Notes: generated from the letters alone by a model not told the origin. A DNA stretch of 64,000 nucleotides from Hyaloperonospora brassicae (GCA_947650285.1 CANTFL010000106.1:62001-126000), one strand, 5' to 3'. Shown: positions 25,280 through 35,732, counted from the stretch's first letter. Numbers and translations: made by a program.

Positions 25280-26270
25280 CTCCTCAACATTCTGTTGGTT
25301 TCTGGGCCGATCCGGCAAGATCTTTACTCGCTAATGCTCGGATATATGTACCAATCGGAACAATTGATAGGGATTACCCGAAGCTTCCAACCGCACCGCG
25401 TAGCTTTAGCAGGGTTTCCTTACCCGGTATGGTCCATGCCGCTAATGTGCCACCTTTCTAAAGTATTCTTCTTTCAACTGATCCAAAGAGAGCCATACCT
25501 GCGATCCAACCTTGATCTCATGTGATCCTGTCTCAGTATTGTGTCGATAGTCATGATCCTCGACCGCGATCCGTAGACGATCGTTAACGACATCTCTCGC
25601 TCGTTGATATTAACGTTGTATGTAACTTCGCCATCTTAGGGGTCATTAATCCTGTCGTTTGGTGCGACCCAACGGCAAAGTCGCTTCCAGTGTCAATCGT
25701 GGGTCTTAATCGTGGATAAGATAGAATTTGGTATCTATTCTCACACGATCATGCGTCGTATTGATGGCGAACATCACCCTCTCGGTGTATTCATCCTACT
25801 ACTTCTGATTCCTGTCTGTGACGTAAATTTTCAACACTCTCGTCAGAGTTTTCTTCATTCGTTCTGCTGTATTGTTTGCTTGATGTCGGGACGCCATGGT
25901 TGCACGTTTTTTCTGCCCTGCAATCCGATTGAACGCTCGAGAAATAGGAGATGAACGCTGGCTCTCGATCGTGGCGGATCCCTTCACTGGACTCAAATCT
26001 TCGAAACACGTACTATTTGTAACTCTCAGTATGTGTTTGTGCACTTCTGGAGAAGCTCGCCTTGACGATCAAGTGCCCTGAGAACAGATCCACACACAAC
26101 AACAACTATGTATTTCCTATAAAAGATCGCGGAAATGACGGTATGTGATCCATCGCGATTTTTTAAAACGAGTAAGTGGCTTAGAAATTCCCCGGAGATT
26201 CGCCGCAAAGAACAGGTTTTTTTTTCCTGTCGTGCAGTTATCACATTATATCACGGAACACTGGACACGC
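25280..26270 (-). pseudogene. Ty3/gypsy integrase of element B (frameshifted)
   Basis: Reading down from 26270: 'YRKYIVVVVC' leading into 'SGHL'-like core sequence in shifting frames, then 'IRHDREPAFISYF' (26009-25970) containing the second catalytic Asp region. It continues 'SRAFNRIAGQ' and 'NTAERMKKTLTRVLKIYV' with the catalytic Glu in 'TAERM' (25900-25820), then 'FAINTTHDR' and 'FYLIHDWDPRLTLEA'-like residues (25770-25680, with a stop). The end resembles 'HEIKVGSQVWLSLDQLKEE' (25530-25450). Order and motifs match the remnant in element A and fix both as the same family. Multiple stops make it inactive. Confidence 0.75.
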
Positions 26271-26458
26271 CGGTATAGTCCTCTCCAGTGAAAGTTAGAC
26301 TGAATTCGTTGGTGCGTTCGTCCTATCCCTTGGTGGCCGCCCGCCCGCCAGACTGGTGTGGAAGTGATATAGGAAATTTGCTTCAGTAATCATGATACTA
26401 CCAAACAAACCAGCTCCACGCAAGTGTATGGATCTTCCATTGATCGAGTGTAGAAAAA

Positions 26459-27378
26459 TTATTGCCCGCTCTTTTCTACTTCATATTCTGATCCGATCCG
26501 AGCACATAGTTTTGCTTCTTTGACACTCACCTTCGTTATGACCCCGATCAGGAATTTCTTCAGGTTGACGATCTCTTTCTCCTCTCCCTGATCCTGTTTA
26601 ATTCTCTCGATTTTGACCTGCCGAACAAATTTCACTTGCAGTACTTCAGGCGATCGCCGTCTCTTTACGGCTGACCTAGTTACGGCAGATGTGTTCACGA
26701 CACGATCGACATTTTGGGTGCCAACAACTCGTCCAATCGATTCAACAAACATAAGCCCAAAAGGTCTTGATCGGATAAAGCGATCGAGCCTTGCTCTTGT
26801 TGCAAAGCCTTGCTTCACATTCAGTCGGCAATTTATTTCCATTCCCTCTTTAAATGTAGAATTTCGTAGATCGGCCACGACCGTAGTTTCTCCATGGTCT
26901 TATGACGTATCTACTGCAATCCGGACGCGTTGCGATCGATTTCTCCGCGCATCGGCCTAATCACTAATTTATAATCGCCACAAATGATGGTACGCCCCCA
27001 CATTTGATCGTCCAAGCGATTAAAACCTAGTAGCAATCACTGGTACTCAGCCTCATTCACTGTCAAGCCCTTCGCATATTCAGCTTCAGTAGACACTATT
27101 TTCCATTCTGGTAGCCTTCAAACTATTGCGCTTTATGCCTACATTTTCGTTTGGTCTGGGCTGATCTTTCGAAACTAATCACCGAAAGACCGTAATATCT
27201 CCACCGTTGGTGGTGGCATACTCATAGTATGTTTTGGCTATTTTTTTAGAGGCGATCGCGATCAACATGTCGTCGACCGCTTCACGCGGGGTGATGCTGA
27301 CAGCAAGTGTTCCAGTATTTCATCATCTCTCTTTTCAAACTTCTTGATCTCTAGCGTCCAGTTCGATAACAACGCTGC
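26459..27378 (-). pseudogene. RNase H and RNase H-integrase linker of element B
   Basis: Starts right after nested LTR R3. At 27378-27340 the frame resumes with 'AALLSNWTLEIKKFEKRDDE', the direct continuation of the RNase H frame that stops at 28524 on the other side of R3. It continues 'SITPREAVDDMLIAIASKK' (around 27300), then 'LTVNEAEYQ' followed by a stop and 'TIICGDYKLVIRPMRGEID' (27070-26930), the tandem RNase H-like fold of this clade. A 139-codon open frame (26878-26459) then holds 'VVNTSAVTRSAVKRRRSPE' and 'LCARIGSEYEVEKSGQ', the linker leading to integrase. In-frame stops are present. Confidence 0.7.
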
Positions 27379-28531
27379 TGTTTTAAAGCGACTATGGAAA
27401 TTCGCTGTAGAGGAACTGATCGCATATCCGTTATGTACGAGCAGGTTAGCGGTTGGCCGCTTGGTCCCCCGTCTGGTACGATCGCGTCCATTGGACAGTC
27501 AGAATAAAATGGATATCAGATCGGGCAGGTTGGGACCTGCGATTGTGGGTCAAGGTATATGGCGGAAGTTAACGTTGGCAATCAGTTGAACAAGAAGGGA
27601 ACTGCGATCATCAAGGCAATCACGATCAAGGAGGCGATCGAGATCGTGATTAGTGATCTATATCGTGATCAGTGATCAAGTATATGATCGAGATCAAGTA
27701 TGTGATCGCGATCAACTTGGTCTGGAGCACAACATGTGATCCGCGATCAGCAAGGCGATCGTGATTAGGAAGCGATCGAGATCGTGATCAGCGGTCAGGT
27801 ATGTGATCGCGATCAGACAAGTATATCAGGTGTGGGCCACGCAAGTACAAGATCGCTACCGTCTAGAGAGAGCGACATGTGGCAAACGATGTCCAAGACA
27901 TGGGGGTAGGGATAGGATGGTTTGGTTCGATTGGCCAACATTAATCATAGGTCAATTTGCTTCAAAGTACACGTGTCGACTTCTCGTACGGGTAGATCAT
28001 TGGCCACCCGACGTCAAGACAAGGTTTACATACCTTTATCAAGTGATATCCCTGGATTGTTTGGCCAGGGATCAAGATATATCCAACAATTCTCCAACTG
28101 CGACTGGACGCAGGAAACTCATTGTGGTTGAGGACCCAAGATCGCGAGACGGCTCAAGTGGTCAGAAGGCTTGCTAATCAAGGTCTACATTCGGACAAGG
28201 CGATCTGTTACAGATCAGGATGACTCATATCGAGCACCCCACAAGCATACAAATGATCGCGTGACGAATTCCACGTGATCACACCAACCCCGATCGTGGT
28301 GTGAAGATTTCCACACCGTGATCGAACCTCGACCCCATCGCAAACACGGTCAAGTTTTCCATTGACACGAGTCCACCTGGAAGAGTGCAAACCTCCCCAA
28401 CGACGGGTACACAAGGTGAGGAATGCAATCAAGAACACGGAATCGGAGTACCCCCTCCGTTAGTCGGTCGTCCGGGCGCCATTGGAGAGTTCGGATCGAC
28501 TCCTCAAAAGAGCGATCACCACTCTACCACA
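27379..28531 (-). repeat. Solo LTR R3 nested in element B pol
   Basis: 1,153 bp. On the minus strand it begins TGTGGTAGAGTGG (28531) and ends GTCGCTTTAAAACA (27379). It interrupts the RNase H reading frame: coding sequence matching one protein lies on both sides ('GIWAV' | 'AALLSNW'). The flanking bases are GCGG (upstream in the pol sense) and GCAG (downstream), a plausible decayed 4-bp target duplication. R3 belongs to the R1/R6 subfamily. The palindrome boundary (28140) falls inside it, so its right 392 bp match R6 almost perfectly while its left 760 bp do not. Confidence 0.75.
27596..27820. promoter_or_regulatory. GATCGCGATC-rich palindromic array in LTR R3
   Basis: About 225 bp packed with GATCGCGATC, GATCGAGATC, GATCGTGAT and CGATCG variants; I count more than ten GATC half-sites, many arranged as self-complementary 10-mers. 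The equivalent positions of R1 (11220-11440) and R6 (42010-42190) hold similar but rearranged arrays. Such clustered short palindromes could be binding sites in the LTR promoter/enhancer. This is inference from density and position only. Confidence 0.45.
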
Positions 28532-29207
28532 CCGCCCATATCCCGTACCTCCCATTCAGGCCTGGAGATTGTACCGGCCAGGCCAACGTCGAATAGCGCG
28601 TAAGCACCTTTATTTCACATAAAAGCAACATAGTGTGGCCGATATCCTGGATGCGCCACAGAGGTAAAACCTCTTTTTCTGCCATTCCATAGTTATTCTC
28701 GTTGGGTTTTAGCGTTCGGCTCGTGAACGTTACAGGCCAGTATGTTCCATCGTGTTCTTGTGTCAAAGCTGCAAAAACTGCCCGTTTACTAGCATAGACC
28801 ACGATCACTGGAGAGCGATCCAGATCGATGTATTTAGGAATCGGAGGCTTAGCGATCTTGTCCTTCAACCTGGTGCACGAAACCATCGCTTTTTCCCATC
28901 GAAGTCTGCCTGTTGAGGTCAGGTCGCCCCCGGTAACATAGGAAGACGCTGGATCGCTCTCTACTACACAGATATGATCTAGATCGCTGTCACCTTGATC
29001 TTTCCGATCGTCTACTTTTGGATTGCCTCCTGTAACACCGATACAATCTGAATCACTATCCTCCCGACACTTCCGCTCTTTTCGCTTGGTATAGGCGACT
29101 CCATCTTTTAAATGCGGCGAATCTCGTGGAAATTTGCTTCGCGTGGTTCGTAGAGCACTGACGCGTATATTGCAAAAGTCTTCAATGAATCGGATAAAGT
29201 GATTCAA
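28524..29207 (-). pseudogene. RT tail / first RNase H domain, left arm (element B)
   Basis: Open frame of 227 codons. It starts in the RT thumb/connection area ('FIRFIEDFCNIRVSALRT', preceded by a frame change), runs through an acidic Asp/Ser-rich insert (about residues 40-95), then 'VIVVYASKRAVFAALTQEH', 'WPVTFTSRTLKPNENNYG', 'MAEKEVL' and 'EIKVLTRYSTLAWPVQS'. This is the RNase H-like fold that follows RT in gypsy elements and degrades the RNA of the RNA-DNA hybrid. The frame ends at GIWAVW-stop because LTR R3 begins there; the rest of the domain resumes at 27378. The mirror copy at 40635-41318 differs by one residue seen by eye (Leu here, Ser there in 'TMLL-CEIK'). Confidence 0.75.
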
Positions 29208-29710
29208 CTTCGTAAAAACGACTGCATCGACTGCAATGTTCGAGGGAACGAGATATTAACCAGCGATCCGAGATCTTTTGAGTGGGATCCCAATCCAGCG
29301 AGTGATACTTGATGACCGAGATAATACACCTTGCGCCGTCCTCAAAGCCTTTTGGTCAGGCTGATCGACAGATTCCACTTGTCGCATACACGTAGCAATC
29401 CTTCTAAGCTTTCGTATAGAGCAGTCCACGATGTAGCTGGAACCAATATGTCATCGATGTACGATCTTCGACCTAGCACAGAAGGTTTATGACTGGTGTA
29501 CGGTTCCCCTTCTATAAACACGTCGATCCGTTTGGGTGACTTCATAGAGAAGGTATCTGTATCAGCACCGATCTCCAAATATCCATACAATGCATTGTCG
29601 ATCAGGCGTTGGTAAACTAGCGGAGCATTCTGTAACCCAAACGGCATCCGTATCCATTCAAAAAGCCTGATGGCGTAATGAATGCGGAAATACTTCAAGC
29701 TCGATCCGTT

Positions 29711-30248
29711 ATCTCTGTTAGTGAGTGATGTTGCGGCGACATGTGCAGGATGTATATTGCATATTATCTTAGTTGTATTGTTCTTTGGCACGTTTATATT
29801 GTGGGATGTTAGCGAAATGACGGAGCAACAGATTGGCTCAGTCGTTTGGGAAGGGGGATTCCAATCGGGTGAGTGCGGGTTCGAGTCCCGCCGTGTGCAA
29901 GTTAATTGTGACTGACACTCACGACCTGGTGTTTGGGGTTCATCAGAACTGCGACCCACCCGCAGTTACGTCCCCCACAACCACGCAATCGTTTTCATTC
30001 TGCATTTGACGAAGCAGAGTTTTTACCAAAGGTATATTACGAGACGTAATTACCCTGTGATAGGTAAAACAAAAAGCGGTGGAGACAGGGCACGAAATCG
30101 GGGGCTGAGAGTCACCGGCTTCTACCAGCCATTCGTTTTTGGAGATAAGGACAACATAAATACAACTCACTTTTCGGTTTTCATCTCCGGCCGTAAGCCG
30201 TCTTCATCTATCAAAAGCTCCATAGCCCAGTTATATTCTAACAATCTC
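29711..30248. mobile_element. 528-bp solo-LTR-like insertion with 5-bp target duplication
   Basis: Found only in the left palindrome arm; the right arm gives the exact empty site near 40130. The insert (29716-30243) starts TGTTAG and ends CTAACA, perfect inverted hexamers with TG...CA ends, and is flanked by ATCTC on both sides (29711-29715 and 30244-30248). This is the structure of a solo LTR. It is not similar to the other LTRs in the window, so it marks a third LTR family. Because it is absent from the other arm, it probably inserted after the inverted duplication formed. Confidence 0.85.
29827..29899 (+). ncRNA. tRNA-like pol III A-box/B-box inside the 528-bp insert
   Basis: A-box TGGCTCAGTCG (29834-29844) and B-box GGTTCGAGTCC (29878-29888) match the tRNA consensus with normal spacing. 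The T-arm is perfect: GCGGG (29875-29879), a 7-nt TTCGAGT loop, and CCCGC (29887-29891). The acceptor and anticodon stems do not pair, so this is a tRNA-derived sequence, not a tRNA. It may be a SINE head captured by the LTR or nested in it. Confidence 0.55.
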
Positions 30249-31292
30249 CACCACCCAAAACCTGCTTGCCATATCCAGTAAGCAATAACACATCGCTTTG
30301 TCCATTTCTTGTAATAATTTGCTGATCAATGGCATTGGATATACCATAAGCCTTGTTAGCTGATTGACTCGTCGATAGTCGATACACAATCGAATGTCCT
30401 CGCCATTCTTCTTGATAATTACGACGACCGGTGAAGCCCATGGTGACGTGGAAGGTCGACTAATATTGGCCGATAGCAGTCCTTTGATTAAATCCGCTAG
30501 TTTTTCACGAAACTTGGGCGCTAATGGCCGTTCTCTCTGTGCGATCGGCTCGCTTCTCCCACGTCAATATCTCATATCGCTTCCCGTGCGACTGGAAGGA
30601 GTGCGTTTCGTTTACCACTAAGAAGGTGCTTGTTTCTCCAAATCAGTTGTCTCAATCGTTCCTGGTCATCAGTTAGCGGTACGTTTGGATCGCCTACCTG
30701 AATATCGTCGATCGTAACTTCGGCAGTAGGCGTAACAATGTCAGACAATACCGACATGTGTTGATCCACGTCTTCGGCGTACAGTTCCCCACTTTCATGA
30801 CGATAGGTAGAGACATCCGGCTCTTCCTCGATTCGGTCATCTTCCGGACATATCTCTTCATCAGCCTTTACGTATGGTGAAGGGCCGGTCTCTTTCTTCA
30901 ACTGATTGCCGGATCCGTCGTTCGTCGTTTGTTCTTGAATTGTGTTAACCACATGCAGTACTCTTCTTGATCGATGATTTACATGTAGGTCGTCAAAGAT
31001 GTCACGCGATCTGTCATGCGATCGATCGATATTCCTGTCCGTATTCGTTCCACCTCTTTCCATTGGCCCATCGGGTATTCGATCGCATCCTCCCTTCTCC
31101 TCAATCATGTTACCGACACGTGGTGGTGGCGACACACGTGAAACAACTTCCTCGTCTCGGATCGAGCTGTTTCTTGCTACTTTGTTCTCTTTCGGTCGAC
31201 TTAAAATCTTCTTCGGCGTAGGGTATGGTGGGTGATCCACAAGCGGTTTAGTGTATTCGGGTGGTAGTTCTTCTTCTTTTTCTGTCGTTGCT

Positions 31293-31943
31293 TCAAATGC
31301 TAAAGTCTGCTACTCGTTGTACCGTCGCGATCCAACCGAGACGTAGCCTGGGCATCGAGGCACCATATCGGCAGCCATAATCCAGCCTAAATCCGGTCCG
31401 CGATCGAGGGTAACTTCTGTATCGCTGAGATTTGTCAGAGGCAAGTACTTGAGCCGACCCATCCCGGGGGTTACGGTGGGTACCCATTATTGGATCGCGT
31501 CTCACCCACAGCTTGTCGTTGAACTGGATATTGCTGATCCTTATCTCTGCCGATCTTCTGACCGGTAGAACTACATGCGGTTCTGGGATCCCGATCGTCT
31601 GCATGGACGATCCATACAGAGGCCTGCGTCCAGAAAGATAAATTGTCACTTCATCGGGCAATACTAGCGTCCCATCAGCTATATCCAGACGTATACCTGC
31701 GGGCACCATGAAATCCATCCCCAGAATCACTTCTTGACCGACTCTATCATCCACCCACACAGCAAAATAGTACACCAGCGATCCATTTAGGGTGATCTTG
31801 ATCTTTGTGCGTCCTTCGGTCATGTACGTGTTTTCACCTATCTCCATACACATCTGTTTTTGATACTCGTCGATGACACATCCTTCTTTACGAGCAAAGG
31901 ACATGTACACGATCGAGATCTCAGCTCCTGAGTCCAGTAGCAT
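31293..31943 (-). pseudogene. Aspartic protease domain, left arm (element B)
   Basis: 216-codon frame beginning 'MLLDSGAEISIVY'. The D-S-G-A triad of retropepsins is intact at residues 4-7, followed by 'VILGMDFMVPAGIRLDIADG' (around residues 77-96), the second conserved loop of gypsy proteases. Its role is to cut the gag-pol polyprotein. It lies just upstream of RT as expected. The C-terminal 40 residues read as basic low-complexity and are probably out of frame. Compared with the right arm two residues differ (Tyr/His and Pro/His around residues 102-108). It is the best preserved domain of element B, but its neighbours are broken. Confidence 0.75.
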
Positions 31944-32066
31944 TGTAGCCTTTTCTTGTTAATTTTTACAACCTCTTACGCTTGCTTGAACCATTTTCCT
32001 GGTGTATGGTATTTCCAATATCCCCTCGACCCCCGGCGCGGAGACAGATATCATCTTGGTGGGCGA

Positions 32067-34312
32067 TCAGGCGTTCTCATCGTGTCCTCTGACACTAGAA
32101 ACGGAACGCAGAAATTGTAAAGGTTCACATGTATTATGTAGATAATCCTGCTTGGCATCTCTTCCGTCGGCCAACTTCCTCTCCACGAATGCATACATGC
32201 AGAGCTTAGAAAGCTCGTCTCGTACCAGATTCCAACCTGGCGAGCGTCCTAATTTAACATATTCTCGTCTTGTTCCGGCTACATTACTGCGTGTTTGGTA
32301 GGAACGTATCACGGGCGGATCATGTTATAAAACTGTTCCATCGGACACCTTCATTCATCGTGGATGTTCTTGCATACGGAACACATGTAGTGGCACTTGT
32401 CCGCAGGATGATCCTTACGTCCACACTTCTGACACGTCAGTCGCTTCCAACATCCTCGATCGTCGTGTATCTTGTACCCAAAGTGCGTACACACTGTTTG
32501 AGACTTTCCACGATCGTAGTGCCTCTCTTGTTCGAATTGCTCACTCCGGATGAGCGGGTATTCCTGGATTCTGAGCGCGATCCGCAGCTGCAGCCATGTG
32601 TACATCACGTCGATCCGAGTCAGTATCCTATCCTCTAATAGTCACCATCTGGTCCACTGATCTCGCTTTCTACGTGGATCGATCTTATAGCCCGAGCTGG
32701 TTTCGCTGGCATTGAATCCGCGGTTGACGCAAGACGCTGTCGAAATTTACTCGACCTCATAGAGACGTGAGCTTCTCAGACTTTCATGTTTCCGCATTCC
32801 TGCAGAGTTTCTTCAAGATCGTCTGCATCTCCAAGGTGTAGCATCGTTAACATTCTGGCCAGATCGCGATCTTCAAGGGTTCCAATGTAATGATTCACAT
32901 GTTACATGCAGATAGCCAGTAATCCATCTCGCCCGGATCGCGGCTACATTCAGACGGTACGAGTACTCCAATGAAGTCTCGTTCGACTGCTTACGGGATT
33001 GGTAATAGAGTCTCCCAACCGAAATGCTATTCTTCCCTCCGTATTTGGCCATGAAGCCTTCCAGGAGTGGCTCCCACAAAGTCCTCGTCGAGCGACTGAT
33101 CTGGTTATACCAGTCACGCGCCGACCCCGTAAGAAGATCGCTGAAAACCAGGCACTTTTCCGCATCACGCGCTTGGTCGCGTAGGAACGCCGACTAAACC
33201 TTACTGATCCAGTTTCTGGACCATTCTTCATTTTTTTTCGTCCAGCAAACTCTTTCAGTTCGGCCATGGCAGACATCCGAATTCTTTAATTAGAGAACCC
33301 ACCACCATCCGATACCCCTGCCGTTTCCACTTGGGGTGATATATTATTTCTTGGTCTCGGTGATCACGACCATAGTTGTGCGATCTACTAGGACGCGATC
33401 CAACCGACTCCACCTCTATATCTGGCATATAAATCTCCGGTTTGGGCTGGTGACTATCCGATTATCCGGTATTCATACGGACTTGTTCTAGCTCATGTTC
33501 TTCATGGATGCTCGAAAATAGGAATTCACCTGATCTGATCCCACCATGTTCATGAACTGCGTCGCCGGTGGCTTTCCCGATTGCGCATCTGCCTCACTCC
33601 GTTCATATTTCTCCCGCAATAGATCCGCGCCCCTTGGTCCTAGCGACATCCGTTGGATCTCGAACAAATCATTCGAGTCCTTTTCCGACTGGTGAAGCAT
33701 AACGAGACGATCCAGTGTGTTAATCATTGGAACAATCGTTGATCGGTGTGAGAACTTGGGCCATCGTGACTTGCGACGTGATCTGTCTATCCGTGGTGCC
33801 GGTCGGCGGGGTCAGGTTGTATCCAGGGTCACGTACTATTATATGAACAGACCCAACGTCTTAAACATCGACTATCCGGCAGCGATCACTCTATCGTGGT
33901 TGCACTCTGATAGAGCTTTCGCATTGAATGTTCCAGCAGTGAACCCCGCCTCCGTCAGTAGGTTAATTAGACGCAGGAGTACCTCCAACACATTTGGAGT
34001 CGGTTTGGGTGCTGACATTGGCCCGCGTAGCGATCTGGTCAGCTTCGGCTTGATCGTCCTAAGCACAGGGTCGCTCGACAACAGCTTCTTCAGCTCCTTC
34101 AAATCGAGTTTCCAGCTAATTTCGTCGAATCGCCAATCTTCAAACTTTATTTCGCGATCCACTGACTTTCAGGCTTAATCCATCTTTTCCGTCTCTACCT
34201 TGTCTCCGGCTTGCCTGTTCTTGTGGACATTTTGATCTTGTTTCACCGCGACCAGCTTCTTAACGTCGTTCGAACGCTTCGCTTCTTTCGTCATCATTTC
34301 TGATGGTTCCTC
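32067..34312 (-). pseudogene. Gag (capsid-like and zinc-knuckle region), left arm
   Basis: Minus-strand gag in several frames. N-terminal charged pieces lie at 34162-33872 ('DWRFDEISWKLDLKELKKLL') and 33727-33488 ('GPRGADLLREKYERSEADAQ'). The capsid-like domain lies at about 33240-32873 in shifting frames ('SAFLRDQ', 'CLVFSDLLTGSARDWYNQIS', 'WEPLLEGFMAKYGG', 'LEYSYRLNVAAIRARW'), matching the retrotransposon gag family. A Cys-rich block (32608-32351: 'RGCWKRLTCQKCGRKDHPAD', then 'CSVCKNIH') holds the zinc fingers. A final frame (32312-32067) gives the gag C-terminus. Gag packages element RNA in virus-like particles. An A/T homopolymer (33231-33238) is one base longer than in the right arm. Confidence 0.7.
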
Positions 34313-34627
34313 CGATATAAATGAAAATCGTTTGGAGATCCCCCTAGGGGTATCATCCTGCAGATCGTACTTTGCAGCACGATCTGCGGTGCCCTCCGAA
34401 GGGACCTCAGGAGGAAGTTGGGGGTTTCTTCCACATCGTGCGACCGATCTGCCTCTTATATTTTCGTGTCATCAAAGCCCCTCCCAAAACTTTGACGATC
34501 TTGATATCCTTCATTTTTATGCGTCAGCAACAATCCCTCTTTTGCTAGCGCTTATATCCCAAATTCGATTATAATTTTGACTACTTCGCTCAGGGACTCA
34601 TGGTGAAATCCCGAGTCATCAGAAGGT

Positions 34628-34643
34628 CTGGGAACGCGCACCA
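34628..34643 (-). promoter_or_regulatory. Primer-binding site of element B (left arm)
   Basis: One base inside the R4 LTR end, the minus strand reads TGGTGCGCGTTCCCAG. Its complement CTGGGAACGCGCACCA has the exact form of a tRNA 3' end: 5 nt of T-stem, 7 nt of acceptor stem, one discriminator base, then CCA. A tRNA with acceptor 5' end GCGCGTT would be the primer. This fixes R4 as the 5' LTR of the minus-strand gag-pol. Confidence 0.7.
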
Positions 34644-34644
34644 T

Positions 34645-35216
34645 TGTGGTGGAGTGGTGATTACAAATTCCTTGTGATCCCAACTCTCCACTAGCGCATA
34701 GAAGACCAACCTACGGAGGGGGGATCCCGATTCCGTGCTCTATGTTTTCTTGCTCACATTGTGTACCCGTCAGTGGGGCGGGTTGCGCTCTTCTTGGTGG
34801 ACTTGAGTTGAAGCTGGACTTGACCGTTTAGGGATAGGGGTTGATCGGGTAAAAATTCTTCACCCGGTCAAAAATAAGGGCTGATTGAGTGGAAATTATT
34901 CACTCGATCGCACGTACACTTGGGCGCTCTCCCAGAGTCGCCTGTATCCAAAAGTGATGCTCGATCCTTCTGACCACTTGAGCCGTCTCGCGATCTTTAA
35001 TCAGAACCGTAAGGTTCCCTGCGTCCGATCGCAGGGGGTGAGAACTTATGTGCCGCCTGGCCAAACAATCCAAAGGCAAAGTATGTGTAGACTCAGGTCA
35101 CTCTCTTTTCAACATGAGGCCAAAGATCGTAACCGGGAGAAATCGACGCGTCTCTTTCGTTGCAAATTCAATTCTGTTTGATGTCAACAAACTAAATCCA
35201 AATCCTATGGCTATGC
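34645..35216 (+). repeat. LTR R4, truncated by the palindrome centre
   Basis: Starts TGTGGTGGAGTGGTGAT (34645) and matches R2 for about 570 bp, to AAATCCTAT..CTATG (35214). There R2 continues and this copy turns into the inverted right arm. So R4 has lost about half its length at the fold-back point. It contains the shared CCACTTGAGCCGTCTCGCGA box (34975-34994). Confidence 0.8.
35160..35216. other. 57-bp palindrome loop made of LTR sequence
   Basis: The spacer between the arms is the collinear continuation of R4: the same bases occur in R2 at about 22767-22823. The breakpoint is therefore near 35215. The right arm next to it (35217-35271) differs from the left over about 45 bp (TCCTGCCTGGGAGGAGTCG against TCGTAACCGGGAGAAATCG) and then becomes near-identical. 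Confidence 0.75.
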
Positions 35217-35731
35217 CGAAAGAGACGCGTCGACTCCTCCCAGGCAGGAACTTTGGCCTCTTGTTGAAAAGAGAGTGACCTGAGTCTACACATACTTTGC
35301 CTTTGGATTGTTTGGCCAGGCGGCACATAAGTTCTCACCCCCTGCGATCGGACGCAGGGAACCTTACGGTTCTGATTAAAGATCGCGAGACGGCTCAAGT
35401 GGTCAGAAGGATCGAGCATCATTTTTGGTACAGGCGACTCTGGGAGAGCGCCCAAGTGTACGTGCGATCGAGTGAATAATTTCCACTCAATCAGCCCTTA
35501 TTTTTGACCGGGTGAAGAATTTTTACCCGATCAACCCCTATCCCTAAAACGGTCAAGTCCAGCTTCAACTCAAGTCCACCAAGAAGAGCGCAACCCGCCC
35601 CACTGACGGGTACACAATGTGAGCAAGAAAACATAGAGCACGGAATCGGGATCCCCCCTCCGTAGGTTGGTCTTCTAAGCGCTAGTGGAGAGTTGGGATC
35701 ACAAGGAATTTGTAATCACCACTCCACCACA
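35217..35731 (-). repeat. LTR R5, inverted partner of R4
   Basis: Reverse complement of R4 from the fold-back point to the TGTGGT end at 35731. Two compensating 1-bp indels relative to R4 are visible (four A's at about 35545-35550 where R4 has three T's, and a missing base near 35430). It is followed by the primer-binding site and gag of the right arm, so it acts structurally as the 5' LTR stump of the inverted copy. Confidence 0.8.
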
Positions 35732-35732
35732 A

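Larger units (their letters stand above)
29342..31240 (-). pseudogene. Reverse transcriptase region, left arm, split by LTR insertion
   Basis: A 222-codon frame (31240-30572) forms the region upstream of RT: charged and Asp/Glu-rich, ending 'DDQERLRQLIWRNKHLLSGK'. After frame changes the RT palm begins near 30441 with 'DIRLCIDYRRVNQLTRL'-type sequence and 'CYCLLDMAS'. It is then cut at 30248/29711 by a 528-bp insertion, and resumes with 'FEWIRMPFGLQNAPLVYQRL' and the catalytic 'YIDD' box (29494-29483), ending at a premature TGA (29342). Apart from the insertion it mirrors 39135-40500. RT copies element RNA into DNA; this copy cannot encode a continuous enzyme. Confidence 0.75.
22260..35216 (-). 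mobile_element. Ty3/gypsy element B (LTR R2 ... LTR R4), nested and rearranged
   Basis: A long gypsy element whose LTRs R2 (22260-23474) and R4 (34645-35216, truncated) are direct repeats. Gag-pol runs on the minus strand from R4 towards R2: gag (34.2-32.1 kb), protease (31.9-31.3), RT (31.2-29.3), RNase H (29.2-28.5), then after nested LTR R3 the second RNase H/linker (27.4-26.5) and integrase (26.3-25.3). An additional ORF on the plus strand (23.6-24.8) lies between integrase and R2. A primer-binding site one base inside R4 fixes R4 as the 5' LTR. Without the two nested LTRs the internal region is about 9.5 kb. R2 and R4 differ by roughly 4-5% where they overlap (counted by eye), so the insertion is old. 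R4 is cut where the palindrome folds back. Confidence 0.75.

Noticed and set aside
29827..29899. A functional tRNA gene
   Set aside because: The T-arm and promoter boxes are good, but the acceptor and anticodon stems do not pair.
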